From Mansonella perstans (taxonomy: Eukaryota > Nematoda > Chromadorea > Rhabditida > Onchocercidae), in assembly GCA_037074765.1 (NCBI GenBank), contig JBAMDO010000261.1, positions 1-61,917 on the forward strand: a stretch of 61,917 nt of DNA, written 5' to 3'. A program made the position numbers and the translations under genes. The notes below the pieces were generated by a model. The model saw nothing but the letters and a program-made list of their open reading frames with translations, made no database searches and was not told the DNA's origin. This document shows, piece after piece, positions 1 to 15,492 of this stretch (position 1 is its first letter; every line of letters starts with the position of its first letter).

Positions 1-323
1 CTCTGAACTGTCCTACTACCAGTCACCTGAAATGTCCCAACTGCTACCAGTCACCTGTAAACTGTCCTACTAGCAGTCACCTGAACTGTCCCAACTACTA
101 CCAATCACCTGTGAACTGTCCTACTACCAGTCACCTGAACTGTCCCAACTGCCACCAGTCACCTGTGAACTGTCCTACTACCAATCACCTGAACTGCTCC
201 AACTGCTACCAGTCACCTGTAAACTGTCCTACTACCAGTTACCTGAAATGTCTCAACTGCTACCAGTCACCTGTGAACTGTTCTACTACCAATCACCTGA
301 ACTGTCGCAACTACTACCAGTAG
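1..323 (+). repeat. 54-bp minisatellite with an open, Cys-rich frame
   Basis: About six diverged copies of a 54-bp unit run from the window edge to 323. Each unit is two related 27-bp halves built on CTACCAGTCACCTG and AACTGTCC. The frame starting at base 3 has no stop until TAG at 321-323. Read that way, it gives an 18-residue repeat with consensus near VNCPTTSHLNCPNCYQSP, with three cysteines per unit. Because 54 is a multiple of three, a single stop-free unit stays open by itself, so the frame alone does not prove coding. It could be the last exon of a plus-strand gene lying to the left, or a non-coding minisatellite. Confidence 0.85.
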
Positions 324-2862
324 ATACACAGTCGAAATTACATGCTCAACAACTATTCCAATCATTAAGTACTCTTCTTGGTCATTTCAGTTGTAATATT
401 AAAAATTGAACTTAAATCTTTCCCCACTTCTCTTTTCTCTCAACTATGATATTTCCTTCAATGTATGCATGTGTGTGTTCGCATACATGCATGTGTACAT
501 GTATGCGTGTGTATGCGTTTGCACGTATATGTATGTACACATGCATATATGTGTGCATGTACGTGTGTATATGCGTGTATATATTATGTACAATATATCA
601 AAGGAATATATTAGACTGCCAAATATATAATTTAGTAAATTTCATATGGTAAGTTCTAAGACAGGAATATATTCCAACATTGTAAGGTATATTTATTTGT
701 TTGTGGGTATTTTACCCATAAAGGTATGATTTAAAAAAGTACCACTTACAATTCAGGTAATTTCAAATTTTAACAATCAATTTCATTTCAAATAAATTGT
801 ATACAAGAAAAGTCAAAATCATTTTCCCCATTAATATCATCTCTCTCTATTCAAAGAATGTCTTAAATAACTTCATCATTTCATCAATAATAATTATTTG
901 TAATTTTTATTCACAACACTTGAAAATGAATTGAAATTGAAAGTTAAAAATATTCACAGCAAATAACAAAGCATTTAGAAATTAAAAGAGGAAAAAAAAT
1001 CTAGTAAATATCTTCACTGGGTAATTTATTTACTACTATATAAAAATTACCGTATACGAGTACTACTGTATAAAGCCGACCATACAAAACCGAACAATAG
1101 AGTATACTGTATTTGTGAGTGTTATTGTATAAAATCGAACAATAGCGAGTCTCTTCTCTAATCCGAGGAAATCAATATTCCAAATGTTATCATAATATTC
1201 CTCACACAGTCAAAAACAATTTAAAACTTTAATTATCCATCGAATGAATAATTAAAGAATCAAAGTTTTAATATCACTACTGTGGTTCAATAAAATTAAT
1301 GAATAAAACTCAAAAAATACCACGGTTTATGCATTGGGATTTATATATGTATTAAATGAAACTATAACTTAGAAGTGCTAAAGAAGTAATAAAAAAAATT
1401 ATCACATTAATCTACCATCATCTATGTCAAAACATGATATTTCACAAATACCACCTACAGTAAATAAAATTATAAATGCTGAACTTTGAACTTCAAATTT
1501 ATATATCAATTTAAAAGTAGTACCGCATCTTGCAGATAATTAAATGTTGTTGAAATTAAAATAAACTTTGCGAAATGAATCCAATCTAAAAATGCACAGG
1601 AAATACATATAACTTATGGCAAATAAAATTGACTAAACTGATAAGATAACCGAATTTTTTACACCGATTGAAAGAGCAAATTTACTGTAACAGATATGTA
1701 TATATGACACGACTACACACCTCTAATAAGGAATAAAAGAATATGAGAGAAAAGAATGGAAACAATATTCCATCATTTCACAGAAATTTAAAGTGTAAGC
1801 TTAATATCTTAATATCTGAAAAAAAAAAAAAAATAAATGTCTAGAAATGCTTAAATTCAAATTTTTGATAACCAAATATCTGGAAATATCACACGCACAA
1901 AGTATATTTCAAGCAAACGGATCATCCTCCCCGTATAATACCTGTGTCCTTATTTCTGATTTACGTTGCACTACAATTGTTTCATCGGTTTTTAATGCTG
2001 CTGTTGTCGTTGTTACCATCTTCTTAGCATTTTTAGCTAAAAAAAAAAAAAAAAAAAACGCAATTTTTGTTTTTAAAAACTTCTATAGCAAAATTCAACA
2101 TTCAATAACATTTCATTATTAGCCATTATATTACTTTTTCAGTGCGATCTTGATGAAACAATCAATAAAATCTCTCTGCTGATCAATCGCATTTCCGCGG
2201 GAACAAAAAAAACCCCCGAGATTTAAAGGATATGCGAATTATATCGAAAGACATAAATATTTCATACATCATCGATCATTCCTACCAGATATTGTTAGAA
2301 AGACCATTCATTTCAACTGTTTCGTAACAAGCCTAATTAATTAGCCTCAGCGTGTTGCTAGCAGAAAGTACTCTACCGGTAATTTACAATTTAGTGAAAA
2401 TACGCCGCTAAATCCAACAGGAACTTTTAAAGGTCACCGTCCTTTCTTTCTCTTGATTTCAATGGACCATGTGCAATGTGATGACACCGTAGATGCAAAA
2501 TAAAAAGAAGTTAGTGGTCAGAACAAGCCAATAAAAAAGCCTTTGGCTTTGGACTGGGGTCATTGTCTTTTTCCAATATTTATAGCGAAACTAGCCCGCT
2601 GAGTGAAATGTTTTGGTAAAATGGATAAGAAAATTTCCTCTATCTGTTGTTTCATTTGACCTTGATGAATTAACTGACCACTTGTAATGATATAATGATT
2701 TTACAACAAAAAAAAAAAAAAAATCAAATGGGCCATTTGATTGATTGCTGTTGTAATAAAGGTGTGTGTGTGCATTGTGCGATGACAGCATGGATGTAAA
2801 CAAAGAGGAGCTATTGATCAGGACAAAATGGCACAAAGGAAAATATGGCAAAAGAGAAACTA
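324..2862. other. Intergenic, AT-rich; no gene recognised
   Basis: AT-rich spacer between the minisatellite and the 3' end of the NELF-E-like gene. A TG/CA-rich microsatellite with CATGTGTG and TATGCGTG blocks lies at about 463-590. Short poly-A and poly-T runs are scattered through the rest. The part next to 2862 may contain the 3' UTR of the minus-strand gene. No convincing coding exon or RNA gene was seen. Confidence 0.6.
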
Positions 2863-5800
2863 TTAATCCTTTGACAACAAATCAACAATAATATCCAATA
2901 ACCAAAAATGGGACGAAAGACATGATTTCTTGCATCCATCGCGAATCCAAACATCAGCTGAGACATTTCCAATGATTTAAATTTAAATTGCAATAATTAA
3001 TGATAGAAGTAAAAGAACTTACTAGCTTCACTCCATGCAACCTGAACTTCAGACATCGGTAAAAGATTTGGCGCACAATTGGACATTTTATCATCAGCAG
3101 CTAATGCAGACAATGAATCTATCGATGGTTTACTGTCAACATCAGACCATTCATCACAACGAGATAATTTTCGTTTTTCACCATTTGGCCATGCATTCCT
3201 GCTGTCAAAATCACGACGTAGCCGTCGAAATCCTCCACCGCTATAATGATCTCGTATGCTTCTCCGAAATGATTGATCGCCACCTGATCTTTCAACGGCA
3301 GGAGGAGGCCACGATTCGTCACCCTTACTGCTAGAGTGACCATTAGATCCATCATCTTTAGGCCAGAAATCGTACCTGTCATTACCTTTCTTTTGTGAAC
3401 TACTTTCTCCATTGTCATTATTAATTTTATTATGTGCATTCGAACGGCGATCACCGGATGTCCAGAAGTAATCTTTATCTACACTTTCATTTCTCACTTC
3501 ATTGTTATGCCTTCTTGACTGCCACGGTGGACCACGACTTCTACTACCTCGTCGACTCAACCCACTGCCTCGCTCACCATCTCGAAAATTGCGATATGTG
3601 TCATCACCAAAACCATCTTGCTCTTTTTTACCATTCGCATGCTTAAAATCGCCGCGTCTTTTTTCAAAATTCTCTCTGCCTTTTGCTGTTTCCCGAGACC
3701 ACCTACCGGAAGCAACATCTTTTCCATCATTACTGATTGGCTTATAAGTGTCAAAATCATCGTTCTTCTTTCTAACAAAATCATCCTTTTCGCTCAGTGT
3801 TGATTTATACGCATCAAAATTGTCCTCTTCTTTATCATGCCTCCCAACTTTATCATCCCTTTGTCGCTCATTCGTCTTTCTATGTGACTGTCTGCCTGTT
3901 GCCTGCCAGAAATCATCTTTATCATCAGGTGCTTCCGCTGCTGGCCAATTTGACGTTTTGTTCGCACCGAACCAGAAATCATCATTTTCACTAGAGGATG
4001 TCGTTAATGAAGAATTCCCCGGTTCAAACTTGCGTCCTCGACCACGGCCTCGTCCGCTTTTCTCAGCACGAGAACGAACACGTTCGTTACTCTGAATATT
4101 TCTTTCACCTCGGAAACGGTTAAAACGATCACTGCCACCTCTATCAGCACCATCGTTACATCTGTCGAATGATTTATAACTCCGAAAGCCATGTCCAGAA
4201 TCACCACACTGATTTTGACGACGTGCAAATGATACACGCAGCGTAATTCCATTAACCATATTTCCATCCATCTGAAAAGAAGATTTCGACCACTCATCAA
4301 TATCAGAAGTGAACATTAATTAAGGCAGTTTGGTCAACATAACAATAGCTGATTACAACCTAAATTGGATATTTCAAGCATGAAAATATTGTTCTTCAAC
4401 TACTCTTATTCAAGCATCTCACGGCATCCCAATTAATTATATCAAAACGTAACGGTGTCCTAAAGATAGCTCAGGGAGGACGGAAACCTTTCTAGAGTAA
4501 AAGGATATATACTTACTTCCTTTACTGCAACTTCGGCTTCCTCCGTTGTAGCATATGTAATAAATGCGCTCCTAAAAAATCAATAACAAAATTTAAAAAA
4601 AAAAAAACAATTCTTCTTTCCAAAAATTTAAATTCCATAAAATTTAAAAAGACAAGAAAAAATTATCACACACACACAGTACAAAATGACGATAAAAAAT
4701 TACAGACATACTTTTGACGTTCTTCCACAAAAACTCTATTGATAACACCATATTTGCTGAATATATTCCGCAAAGAATCTGCTACCAAATCGTATCCACG
4801 AATGTATAAACACGGACCCTAAAATGGAGAAAGTACTATAACTGTTAAGTTGAAATATTTCCTTTCTTTTGGTTCATTTCAAAAAGCTTTTTTTTTTTCG
4901 AAAACATCAAATAAGGTCAAAATATCAAAATCCACTTTGCCAAATAAAAGTAATTTGGGCAAACCCGTTAAAAATATCAAAACAACTTGCCTTACATGGT
5001 TTTGACTGCTCAAAACCAGCAAAATGTGATGATGCATTGCTCACATCAAACGGTTTATAAGTATCATCGATAGATACAGGCTTATGGGTATCCAGAAAAG
5101 ATGATGCACTGAAATCGAAACCACCACTACTACCAATGCGCACTGGTTTAAAATTACCGAATGTGTTCGCTCTTTCTCGACAAGTATCAAAATTATCTAC
5201 GGCTGGAGAAATCGTCTGTGGAGCAGGATTTGATCCTGACTTATGTATGCTGCTGGAAACACCTTGAGTACCAGAATCAGAAGGCGGTTTGTAAGTATCA
5301 AAACTCTCCGATGATTCTCCTGCCTTTTTTTTTATTCCAGAATGATCATCCGTGGAAAATGGTCTGTACGTATCAAATCCATCATCAGCATTCAGTGGTA
5401 ACAACTCCGCATTCTTGTTATTTATCTGCAAGAGAAAAATGTATAACAATTTTTGTAATTTAATTTTTGTAAATTACGTAAATTAAAAAAGAACACTGAT
5501 AGCAAAGTACTGTTTGAATTTCAAAATGATAATCAAATCATTATTCACACACTTCCAGGAGAAAAAAAGTTCAAAATTAAGCTTTGAATTCTTGAATATA
5601 TAGGAAGACATAGTGCCTCTAAAGAGTCTAAAGATTTGAGAGTAAATTTGCAGAAATAATCTTCCCATAGATCTATAAGTTCATAGAAAACTGTGCAGTT
5701 TTTCATAAGTATGCTTAAGTATGTTTCCATAAGTACATAATAAATAAAAAGTATGCTTGATTATATCCAGATAGGAAACTGATTTTTACAAAAGAATGCG

Positions 5801-7150
5801 ACTAAAACTTTGGGCACATATTCCGCTATTACGTGGTTTTAGAAAAAACCTGTATGTTTTTGAATAAATGGAAGTTTTTTGAAACTTAGTGGTAGCGATA
5901 AAGTACACAGATAATTTAATAAGAGCTTAGGAAAGTAAAACTATACTATAAAATAAAAAAATCATACAGTAAAAGGAAAGCATTAAACAATGTCCTTAAA
6001 ACAACCTACCACATCATTGTCAGTTTTTGTTTTGCCGATATCCTGAAAAATAAAACTTGTCACACATCGGACTTCTTTTGCTGAAAAATTAATTTTAAAA
6101 TTAAAACTCTCAAAATACTATTAACTCGCACACAATGTATCAATAATATGTAAACGAAAAATGTCAAAACAGTTCCAGAAATCGATAACATATTTCTGCG
6201 GAGCAATAAAAAAAAAAAAAAAAGATGAACAAAGATCGTTTCTGCCTTTTTAAATTCCAGTATCGCTTTGAATTGACCGCATGGTTAAATTGAACTCAGC
6301 AACAAAGAATAAAGAATAAGCAACAACTTGAACAAAGTGAAGCCTGGAACAAATAGTGTCTCCGAGAATTTCAAAGTAATTGTGACCAAAATCTTACTCG
6401 ACGTCTGCCAATTAAACTTGATCGTTTAAATGAATCTTTCTTTTCACCAGCCTTCTTAAAACTGACAGCACCAATTAAAACTTTGCGTCTCACTTCCTCT
6501 GTTGCTTCTTGCGCTTGTTGTAGATCTTAAACAATGAAAAATACAATATTTTCACACATATAATGAAATTAAATCGAACATCTGTCTTTTTTTATCGTTT
6601 AATTGCACCACTGAGTAACTAAAATAAAAATTTTTTTTATAAAGTTTTTTATAAGAAGAGGAAAAAATTCCGCACGTCTTTTGGTTGTTTTGCGCTCCGT
6701 CTTGAGATTGTCACCAACTGTTCCGCTAACATTTACTTTATTTGTTGCTGCTATTGCCTTTCGCTGCAAATCCTTACTTCACTAACTATAGTAAATCGTC
6801 ACTGACAATAATATTAAATCAAGCAGTAATGTATTTTGCATAACCCAATTGCTTCTGCTAAAATATATTCAATTCTTTATGGAATAGCCTAATTTGTAAT
6901 TCTTTTTTACCATTTAGAGTTTGTAGTGTAGAATTTTGCCATTCAGTACAGCATACACATCATTATTACTTCCTTAATGAAAAGAAAAACATCAATATCT
7001 TGCGTTCTTTCCTGACTTAGAAACATCAAATTAGTAAAGTGAGTAAAAACCTACAATAATTCGCAGCTTCTCGAACATTTCCTTCAAATGTTTTTCATCG
7101 TTACTTAGTGTAGTTGGAAATTGCACACCTGTATCTCGTGCGCTTTTCAT
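2863..7150 (-). CDS. NELFE: NELF-E-like RNA-binding subunit of negative elongation factor
   Basis: Probable ortholog of NELF-E, the RNA-binding subunit of the complex that holds RNA polymerase II in promoter-proximal pause. Modelled exons on the minus strand: 7150-7051, 6525-6398, 6042-6010, 5425-4991, 4818-4712, 4571-4517, 4271-3023 and, tentatively, 2957-2863. This gives about 733 residues. The N-terminus (FPTTLSNDEKHLKEMF) resembles the NELF-E start, and exon 2 carries an ATEEVRRK...GAVSFKK...SFKRS stretch as in animal NELF-E. One RRM lies at about residues 233-306, with RNP2 LYIRGY and RNP1 KSAFITYA, ending RVSFARRQ. Beyond it is a C-terminal tail of about 400 residues rich in RG, RD and DDFW, far longer than in vertebrate NELF-E. 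FDTYKP-like motifs flank the RRM. The fourth intron uses a GC donor. The ATG follows an acceptor-like TTTTAG by two bases. The last exon is the weak point. Confidence 0.8.
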
Positions 7151-8365
7151 AACTAAAATTGAAAAAATTAATAAATTAATCTCAAACTGATAACACATGC
7201 AATATTTCCTTCAGGCAGTTGCTCTCGTCAGCAGTTCTCGTCTTTTTCTGCTTATCACAGATTAAATAGTAATTTTCAACTATAACATCACATACAAATG
7301 TATCAGAATAGTCCTGCACTGTTTGAAACAGATAATTTTTAAATTTCAAAAAACTACAAGACCTCATTTGAGAAGCATTTTTTATATCAGAAGTTAACAA
7401 AAGTTGGAAAAAAATACAACGATCTCAAACAAAAACATTTCAACATTACATTTCTAGTTTCAGCGAAACAAAGAAAATTAATACATATGAATAAAGCTCA
7501 ACGATAATTTCAAGAAATGAAAAATCATTTCGAAAAGTGAAATTAAATCAAGAAGTAGTACTATGTCCTACAAATTGCTCAACATATCTCTCCATTGTTG
7601 GCTTTTTTATGAACTGTATTCAAAATTACCTTCTTTATTCTGCATTATAGTACACCTCATCAATTAGAAATGTCCTCTGATTTCTTAATTTCGATAATTT
7701 CAGATTTAAAAAAGAAAATTAATTTCCAAAGTAAAGGTTTACTTCAGTACGCGGAAATTTTGCCAGAAATGAAAAAAAAAAGAGCAAAAGTCTGTCAATA
7801 CTGGGAAAGATACCCACAGATAGATTTCCAATTTCCCTAAGAAAGCTAACCAAAATTTGTGTTTTACAAAGGACAGACAGTTTTCACAGAAAGTGAGGAA
7901 ATGGATATGTGATGTAAACAGAATCAACTGAAGTAAAAGAAAAGCAAAGTTTAAAGTTTTTTTTTTTGATTAAAAATAATTCCCTAGACAAAGTTATGAT
8001 GAAAATTTTCAAATTTTCACTTCTTTAGAAATTTAAACGAAAACTTTGCTCTAGTGACCAAGCCAGTGACCAAACCAAACTGAATGAAATTAAGCATTGG
8101 CTACGTCAACTACATCATTACCATGACATATCGCGTGGAATGGTTGTATAATTACGGTCAAAAATGAGATAATAAATTTTGACAGAAGCAATCAGAAAAT
8201 TGTTCATGTAAAATAGAGAAGATATAAATGTCATGTAATTCATTTTGCATGTTAACGATAAAAGCATATTAATAATGGTTTGAAACTTTCCACAAACTTA
8301 AATGATTACCAATACATTTACGAAAAAAGTAAGAAAATGATAAACCAAACATATCAGCATATCAT
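7151..8365. other. Spacer between two same-strand genes; no gene seen
   Basis: AT-rich 1.2-kb gap between the 3' end of the mitochondrial carrier gene and the start codon of the NELF-E-like gene, both on the minus strand. It should contain the carrier 3' UTR and the NELF-E 5' region. No coding exon is recognisable. The spacing is compatible with separate promoters or with a loosely spaced operon; the sequence does not decide. Confidence 0.5.
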
Positions 8366-11592
<3,227 letters not shown>

Positions 11593-13418
11593 TTTATTCC
11601 TGGCTGCTTGAAAAAAGGCTAAAAAGGTACAAAGTTGGAAAAAGGTACAAAGGCTAACTGTTTGAAAAAAAAAAAAATTCCAACCTAGATTTAAACTTTC
11701 CAAAGTTTTCAAAGAAAAAAACTTGATCCTTCCTGAACAGAATTGGTATTACCTTTTATTTACAAACATCGTATTACACGTCAAGTATTTGAATCCCCAA
11801 AAATATTTTTCGAAACTTATCTCAGGTTTTGTACCTTACTTTACTTTCATTATTCTAAACATATCACATCCTATAATATAATAGAAAGAAAAAATTTCAC
11901 GATTTACCTTTATAGTAGGTAAGAGAACAAAAAGAAAATTTTGAGCAAGACTTGTATCAAATATCTCTAGTCTAATAATGATTTCAATCAACAAAGAAAA
12001 GTAATAATAATAACTTTGCAATTTGGTGACATGTTGTACAGAATCGACACACATCATGAACTTTCTTTGTTGCTGCAAACTAATAACATTCGTAGTGTCC
12101 AATATTTTTCTTTCAGCATCAACTCAATCAATCTCATTATGATTAAACTAATCTAAAATCCATTGGTCATTGAATATCACTGTACCAAAAACAACCTGAA
12201 ATTTGAATGTCATGAATAAAAAAAAAGCAAACATTACTGAGAAGATCGGAAGAGAGTACAAGACTAAGAAGGTTAAAGTTCAAGTATCGAGAGGTCGTTG
12301 GTGTCACTTCATCTAAATCGTTTCCACATTATCACCATTTTGTTTCCTAAATGTTTCCTCACCTCTTCAACATCATTTCTTTTTTTTGCTACCTAATTAC
12401 TGGTATATTCTTACAGACCACTTGAACAAATTAATTTAGGGAAATTAGAATTGCTTGCTATAAAGTGACAAGATGGACATTAAAGCTAGTGGTTATTGAA
12501 TGACGAAGTGGACACAAAGAGCGTATACAATAAAAGCTGTTCATTATAAAATGACAAAATGGATAAAGGCAAGTATGAATCAGGACTGTTCGCTATAAAA
12601 TGACAATAAAAACTTAAATTTATAAACAGAAGCTGATCGTTATTGATGGACAAAGTGGACAAAGGAAGGTGATTGTTACTGAATGACAAAGTGGACAAAG
12701 GCGCTTATGACAATGACAGAATATGAAAAAAATCATCCCACAGTTGTTGTTATTGTTATAGCATTAGACGTTTGCAGTTCTTTGTATGAAAGTTTTGCAC
12801 ACATTGGTGTAAAAGAAATTACACACCGATGAAATCTACCGCGGTCGATAATTGCCGGTGTCAACAAACATCCACCCGTGACGTAGATTTTGAACAGATA
12901 TCCCCTATCATTCCGGTGCTCTTTTCAGCTGAAATAGTTGTGTGGCAGACAGCTATGCAGTATGCTAGAGAGGATGGGTTTCGGATGATTCAGACGAAAA
13001 TGCGTAGCGTAATGAAAAGAGAAAGAAGACAAGAAAAGAAATGGTATTGGGACAGAAGTGGGGTTTGGGGGAGAATGGGGCAGTGCGGGGTGCAGGATGT
13101 CTCGTAGTGTAGTAGCTCTTGTATGAAATGTTTTCCATCCATTTGTAGTACATGATGGCGGTATCTTTTTTCTACTTAAAGTAACCAACCTAGAATGAAG
13201 CTGAAAGTTACGTTGACTAGTTTGATGGACTTAAAAGCGTTTCGATAAATTGTCTATACGTATGCTGAAAATTAAGTGCGTGGATGAGAATACGTGGAAA
13301 CGAACCAGTGTATTGATTACTTTTCTACTAAAGAATATGCCCAAGTTTGCTTAAATTTTTTAAATTGGAAATTATTTATTTTAATTTAGATTAAATTTTG
13401 TCCGCTGAATTCGCAAGA
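11593..13418. promoter_or_regulatory. Head-to-head spacer between the carrier and MED22 genes
   Basis: The carrier gene starts at 11592 on the minus strand and MED22 at 13419 on the plus strand, so this 1.8-kb segment must hold both 5' regions. At about 12450-12715 there is an irregular tandem array built on GACAAAGTGGACAAAGG and GTTATTGAAT or CTATAAAAT blocks. At about 12825-13150 the sequence turns less AT-rich and includes ACCGCGGTCG; a 92-codon frame there (12829-13107) shows no family resemblance and is not annotated. No TATA box could be assigned. Confidence 0.5.
12450..12715. repeat. Irregular 35-50 bp tandem repeat
   Basis: Repeated blocks of GACAAAGTGGACAAAGG alternate with TTATTGAAT or CTATAAAAT in unequal units of about 35-50 bp. 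It lies in the head-to-head spacer. A 70-codon minus-strand frame here is only the repeat read as protein. Confidence 0.6.
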
Positions 13419-15492
13419 ATGGCGCAAGTATCAGCTGCAACAGTGAGAAAAAGCGGTCGAAATATTGCAACAAAAGCGCTAATTGTTCAGGAATACAAGC
13501 GACGATTGAAAGATAACATCAAATCGTTGAACGAAAATTTTATTAATATTATTTCGGTTGCAAAGGTTGTTACATCCTTCCCCTACTTATTTTAGTTTAA
13601 ATTGTTTTCTAAACTTTTGAAATTGGATACGATGCTAGTTTACACGTTTTCCGATCCAAATTATTATAAATTTTAGCCACTAATAGTAAAGTTAAATCGC
13701 TGTTACGTCTAACAGTAAGGTTAAGTTACTGTTACGTAATCACTGTTACGTCATTATCGGGAGAATGCGTTATGCGACAAATAGCTCACAGTTCAAAAAT
13801 GATTTTTTAATGTCAGCAATTTTTCAAAATATTCTACTTGATAAAATCGTCTTGCAGATTAACATTGACGATGCAGCGCACAAAAATCCTGTAGGTCGTA
13901 TGAGTGATTATTATACAATGAGGAACGAAACTGCTGCACGGGCTGCTTTAATGGTTCGCGAAATTTCTTGAGATTTTTATTGAATAGAAAGAATTAAATA
14001 GGCCTTGGAATGCTTTTAGATGTCTGTAGAAATTTTCGTGTGTAGAAATTGGATGTCTGTAGAAATTTTCGTCTGTAGAAATTGGATGCCTGTAGAAATT
14101 TTCGTCTGCAGAAATTTTCGTTTGTAGAAATTGAGCGTCTGTAGAGATTTTCGTCTGTAGAAGTTTTCGTCTGTAGAAATTGAACGTCTGTAGAAATTTT
14201 CGTCTGTAGGAGTTGGATTTCTGTAGAAGTTTTCGTCTGTAGAAATTCTCGTCTGCAGAAATTCTCGTCTCTAGAAATTGGATGCCTGTAGAAATTTTCG
14301 TCTGTAGAAATTGGATGCCTGTAAAAATCTTTTTCTGTAGAAATTGGATGCCTGTAGAAATTTTTGTCTCAAAATTTTTTTTACTTATATTTTTGTAAAC
14401 TAGCTTACTGCGTTGAACATAAGGATCATTTCAAGATTGAAAGCTAAAGGGTGGTAGAGAATTCAGCGCTTCTCATTCTTTGAAAAATAAAAGCACACTG
14501 CGTTGGGTAAATTATACCGATATTTCTCTTATATGGCTAAATCATCGTAAGATTCGTTTAAAGTTATCAGTATTAAAAATTTTATTGAATTTTTCAATGA
14601 ATAATTGTTATTGTCATGCTCCGGGACTGTCGTTTCATAGATGATTATCGGAAGTGATGAGCACATGTATTCTAATTAGTGAGCTATGAAGATAGCTATT
14701 ATGATTCCCAAGGCAAATTTTCAGGTACGAGCTGCAGATGAGCTATTGAAGCTAACGCACGATCTGAAGGAATTCCTAATTCTTCATGATTTCAATTTTT
14801 TGAGTTACGCCATTCAGAAGTATGTCTTCTCTCACTATTCAAATTTGAGGGCACCCTTATTTCACAGTGTTGACAAGTTTCATTTGATTTAAAAATTAAA
14901 AAATCAATGTTGTAATGTGGGATTGAAAAAAAAAAATTAATCACTGGATTAAAAATTAAATTAAATTAAACTAATAAAGTCAAATTACTTTCATAATATG
15001 CATTCCTTTGTTATTAATGACTTTCCTTTGATTGCTATGTCCATCTGTGTGGTGGGAATATGAAAGTTTTCCATTATTCTAGAAAATGCATCGCATACAG
15101 TATTGAACTGTAAAATGAGGGTTGGCAGTTTAGGCTGAGTAAACATTATCTATAGCGTGGAATAATTTTTTGCATTCTATGTGTTAAAGTCTTTTTAATT
15201 TGCCTGTGCTGGGGTACTTGTTACTTTTTGGAAATTTCATTTGCAAACTGGAAGTTTTTAAAATATTTTTTACTTTAGCTTTTTCTTAAAGTTTTCAATC
15301 AATAATTTGTAATTAATTAACAACTAATATTGCCTCTCTAATTTGTCCGTTTACATTTTCAGTGCTGAAGATCGAGCTGAAAAAAAAATGGACGACTGTA
15401 TAATGCGATATGATGCGATGCGTTTAGATATATCATCCCTGGTGACGGATATGGACCGGGAATTGATGGATCACTTTTCAATTAGGCACTGA
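13419..15492 (+). CDS. mdt-22: Mediator complex subunit 22 (MED22, Surf5)
   Basis: Head-module subunit of Mediator, which links transcription factors to RNA polymerase II in the nucleus. Exons 13419-13565, 13858-13953, 14725-14819 and 15363-15492 (TGA) join in frame to 155 residues, the usual size of invertebrate MED22. Matches to the family are the start region EYKRRLKDNIKSLNENF, then MRNETAARAALM, VRAADELLKLTHDLKEFLIL and a helical C-terminal part ending ELMDHFSIRH. The ATG at 13419 was chosen because it follows an acceptor-like TTTAATTTAG and begins the conserved region. Introns 1 and 2 use GTTGTT and GTTCGC donors, weaker than the usual GTAAGT, but no other in-frame solution was found. 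Intron 2 contains a dense 16-bp tandem repeat. HAP40 follows 520 bp downstream on the same strand. Confidence 0.92.
13990..14372. repeat. 16-bp tandem repeat in MED22 intron 2
   Basis: More than 20 imperfect copies of CTGTAGAAATTTTCGT, alternating with CTGTAGAAATTGGATGC variants. The array fills about half of the intron between exons 2 and 3 and does not extend into either exon. Confidence 0.85.

Noticed and set aside
406..652. Two overlapping frames of about 70 codons rich in Cys, Tyr and Met
   Set aside because: They are the translated TG/CA microsatellite; both frames are open only because the repeat lacks stops.
3035..4095. Several plus-strand and alternative minus-strand frames over the NELF-E long exon
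   Set aside because: They are shadows of the RG/RD-rich coding frame, which alone continues the RRM and fits the splice phases.
12829..13107. 92-codon plus-strand frame in the head-to-head spacer
   Set aside because: No family resemblance, no splice context, and overlapping open frames on the opposite strand reflect the local rise in GC.
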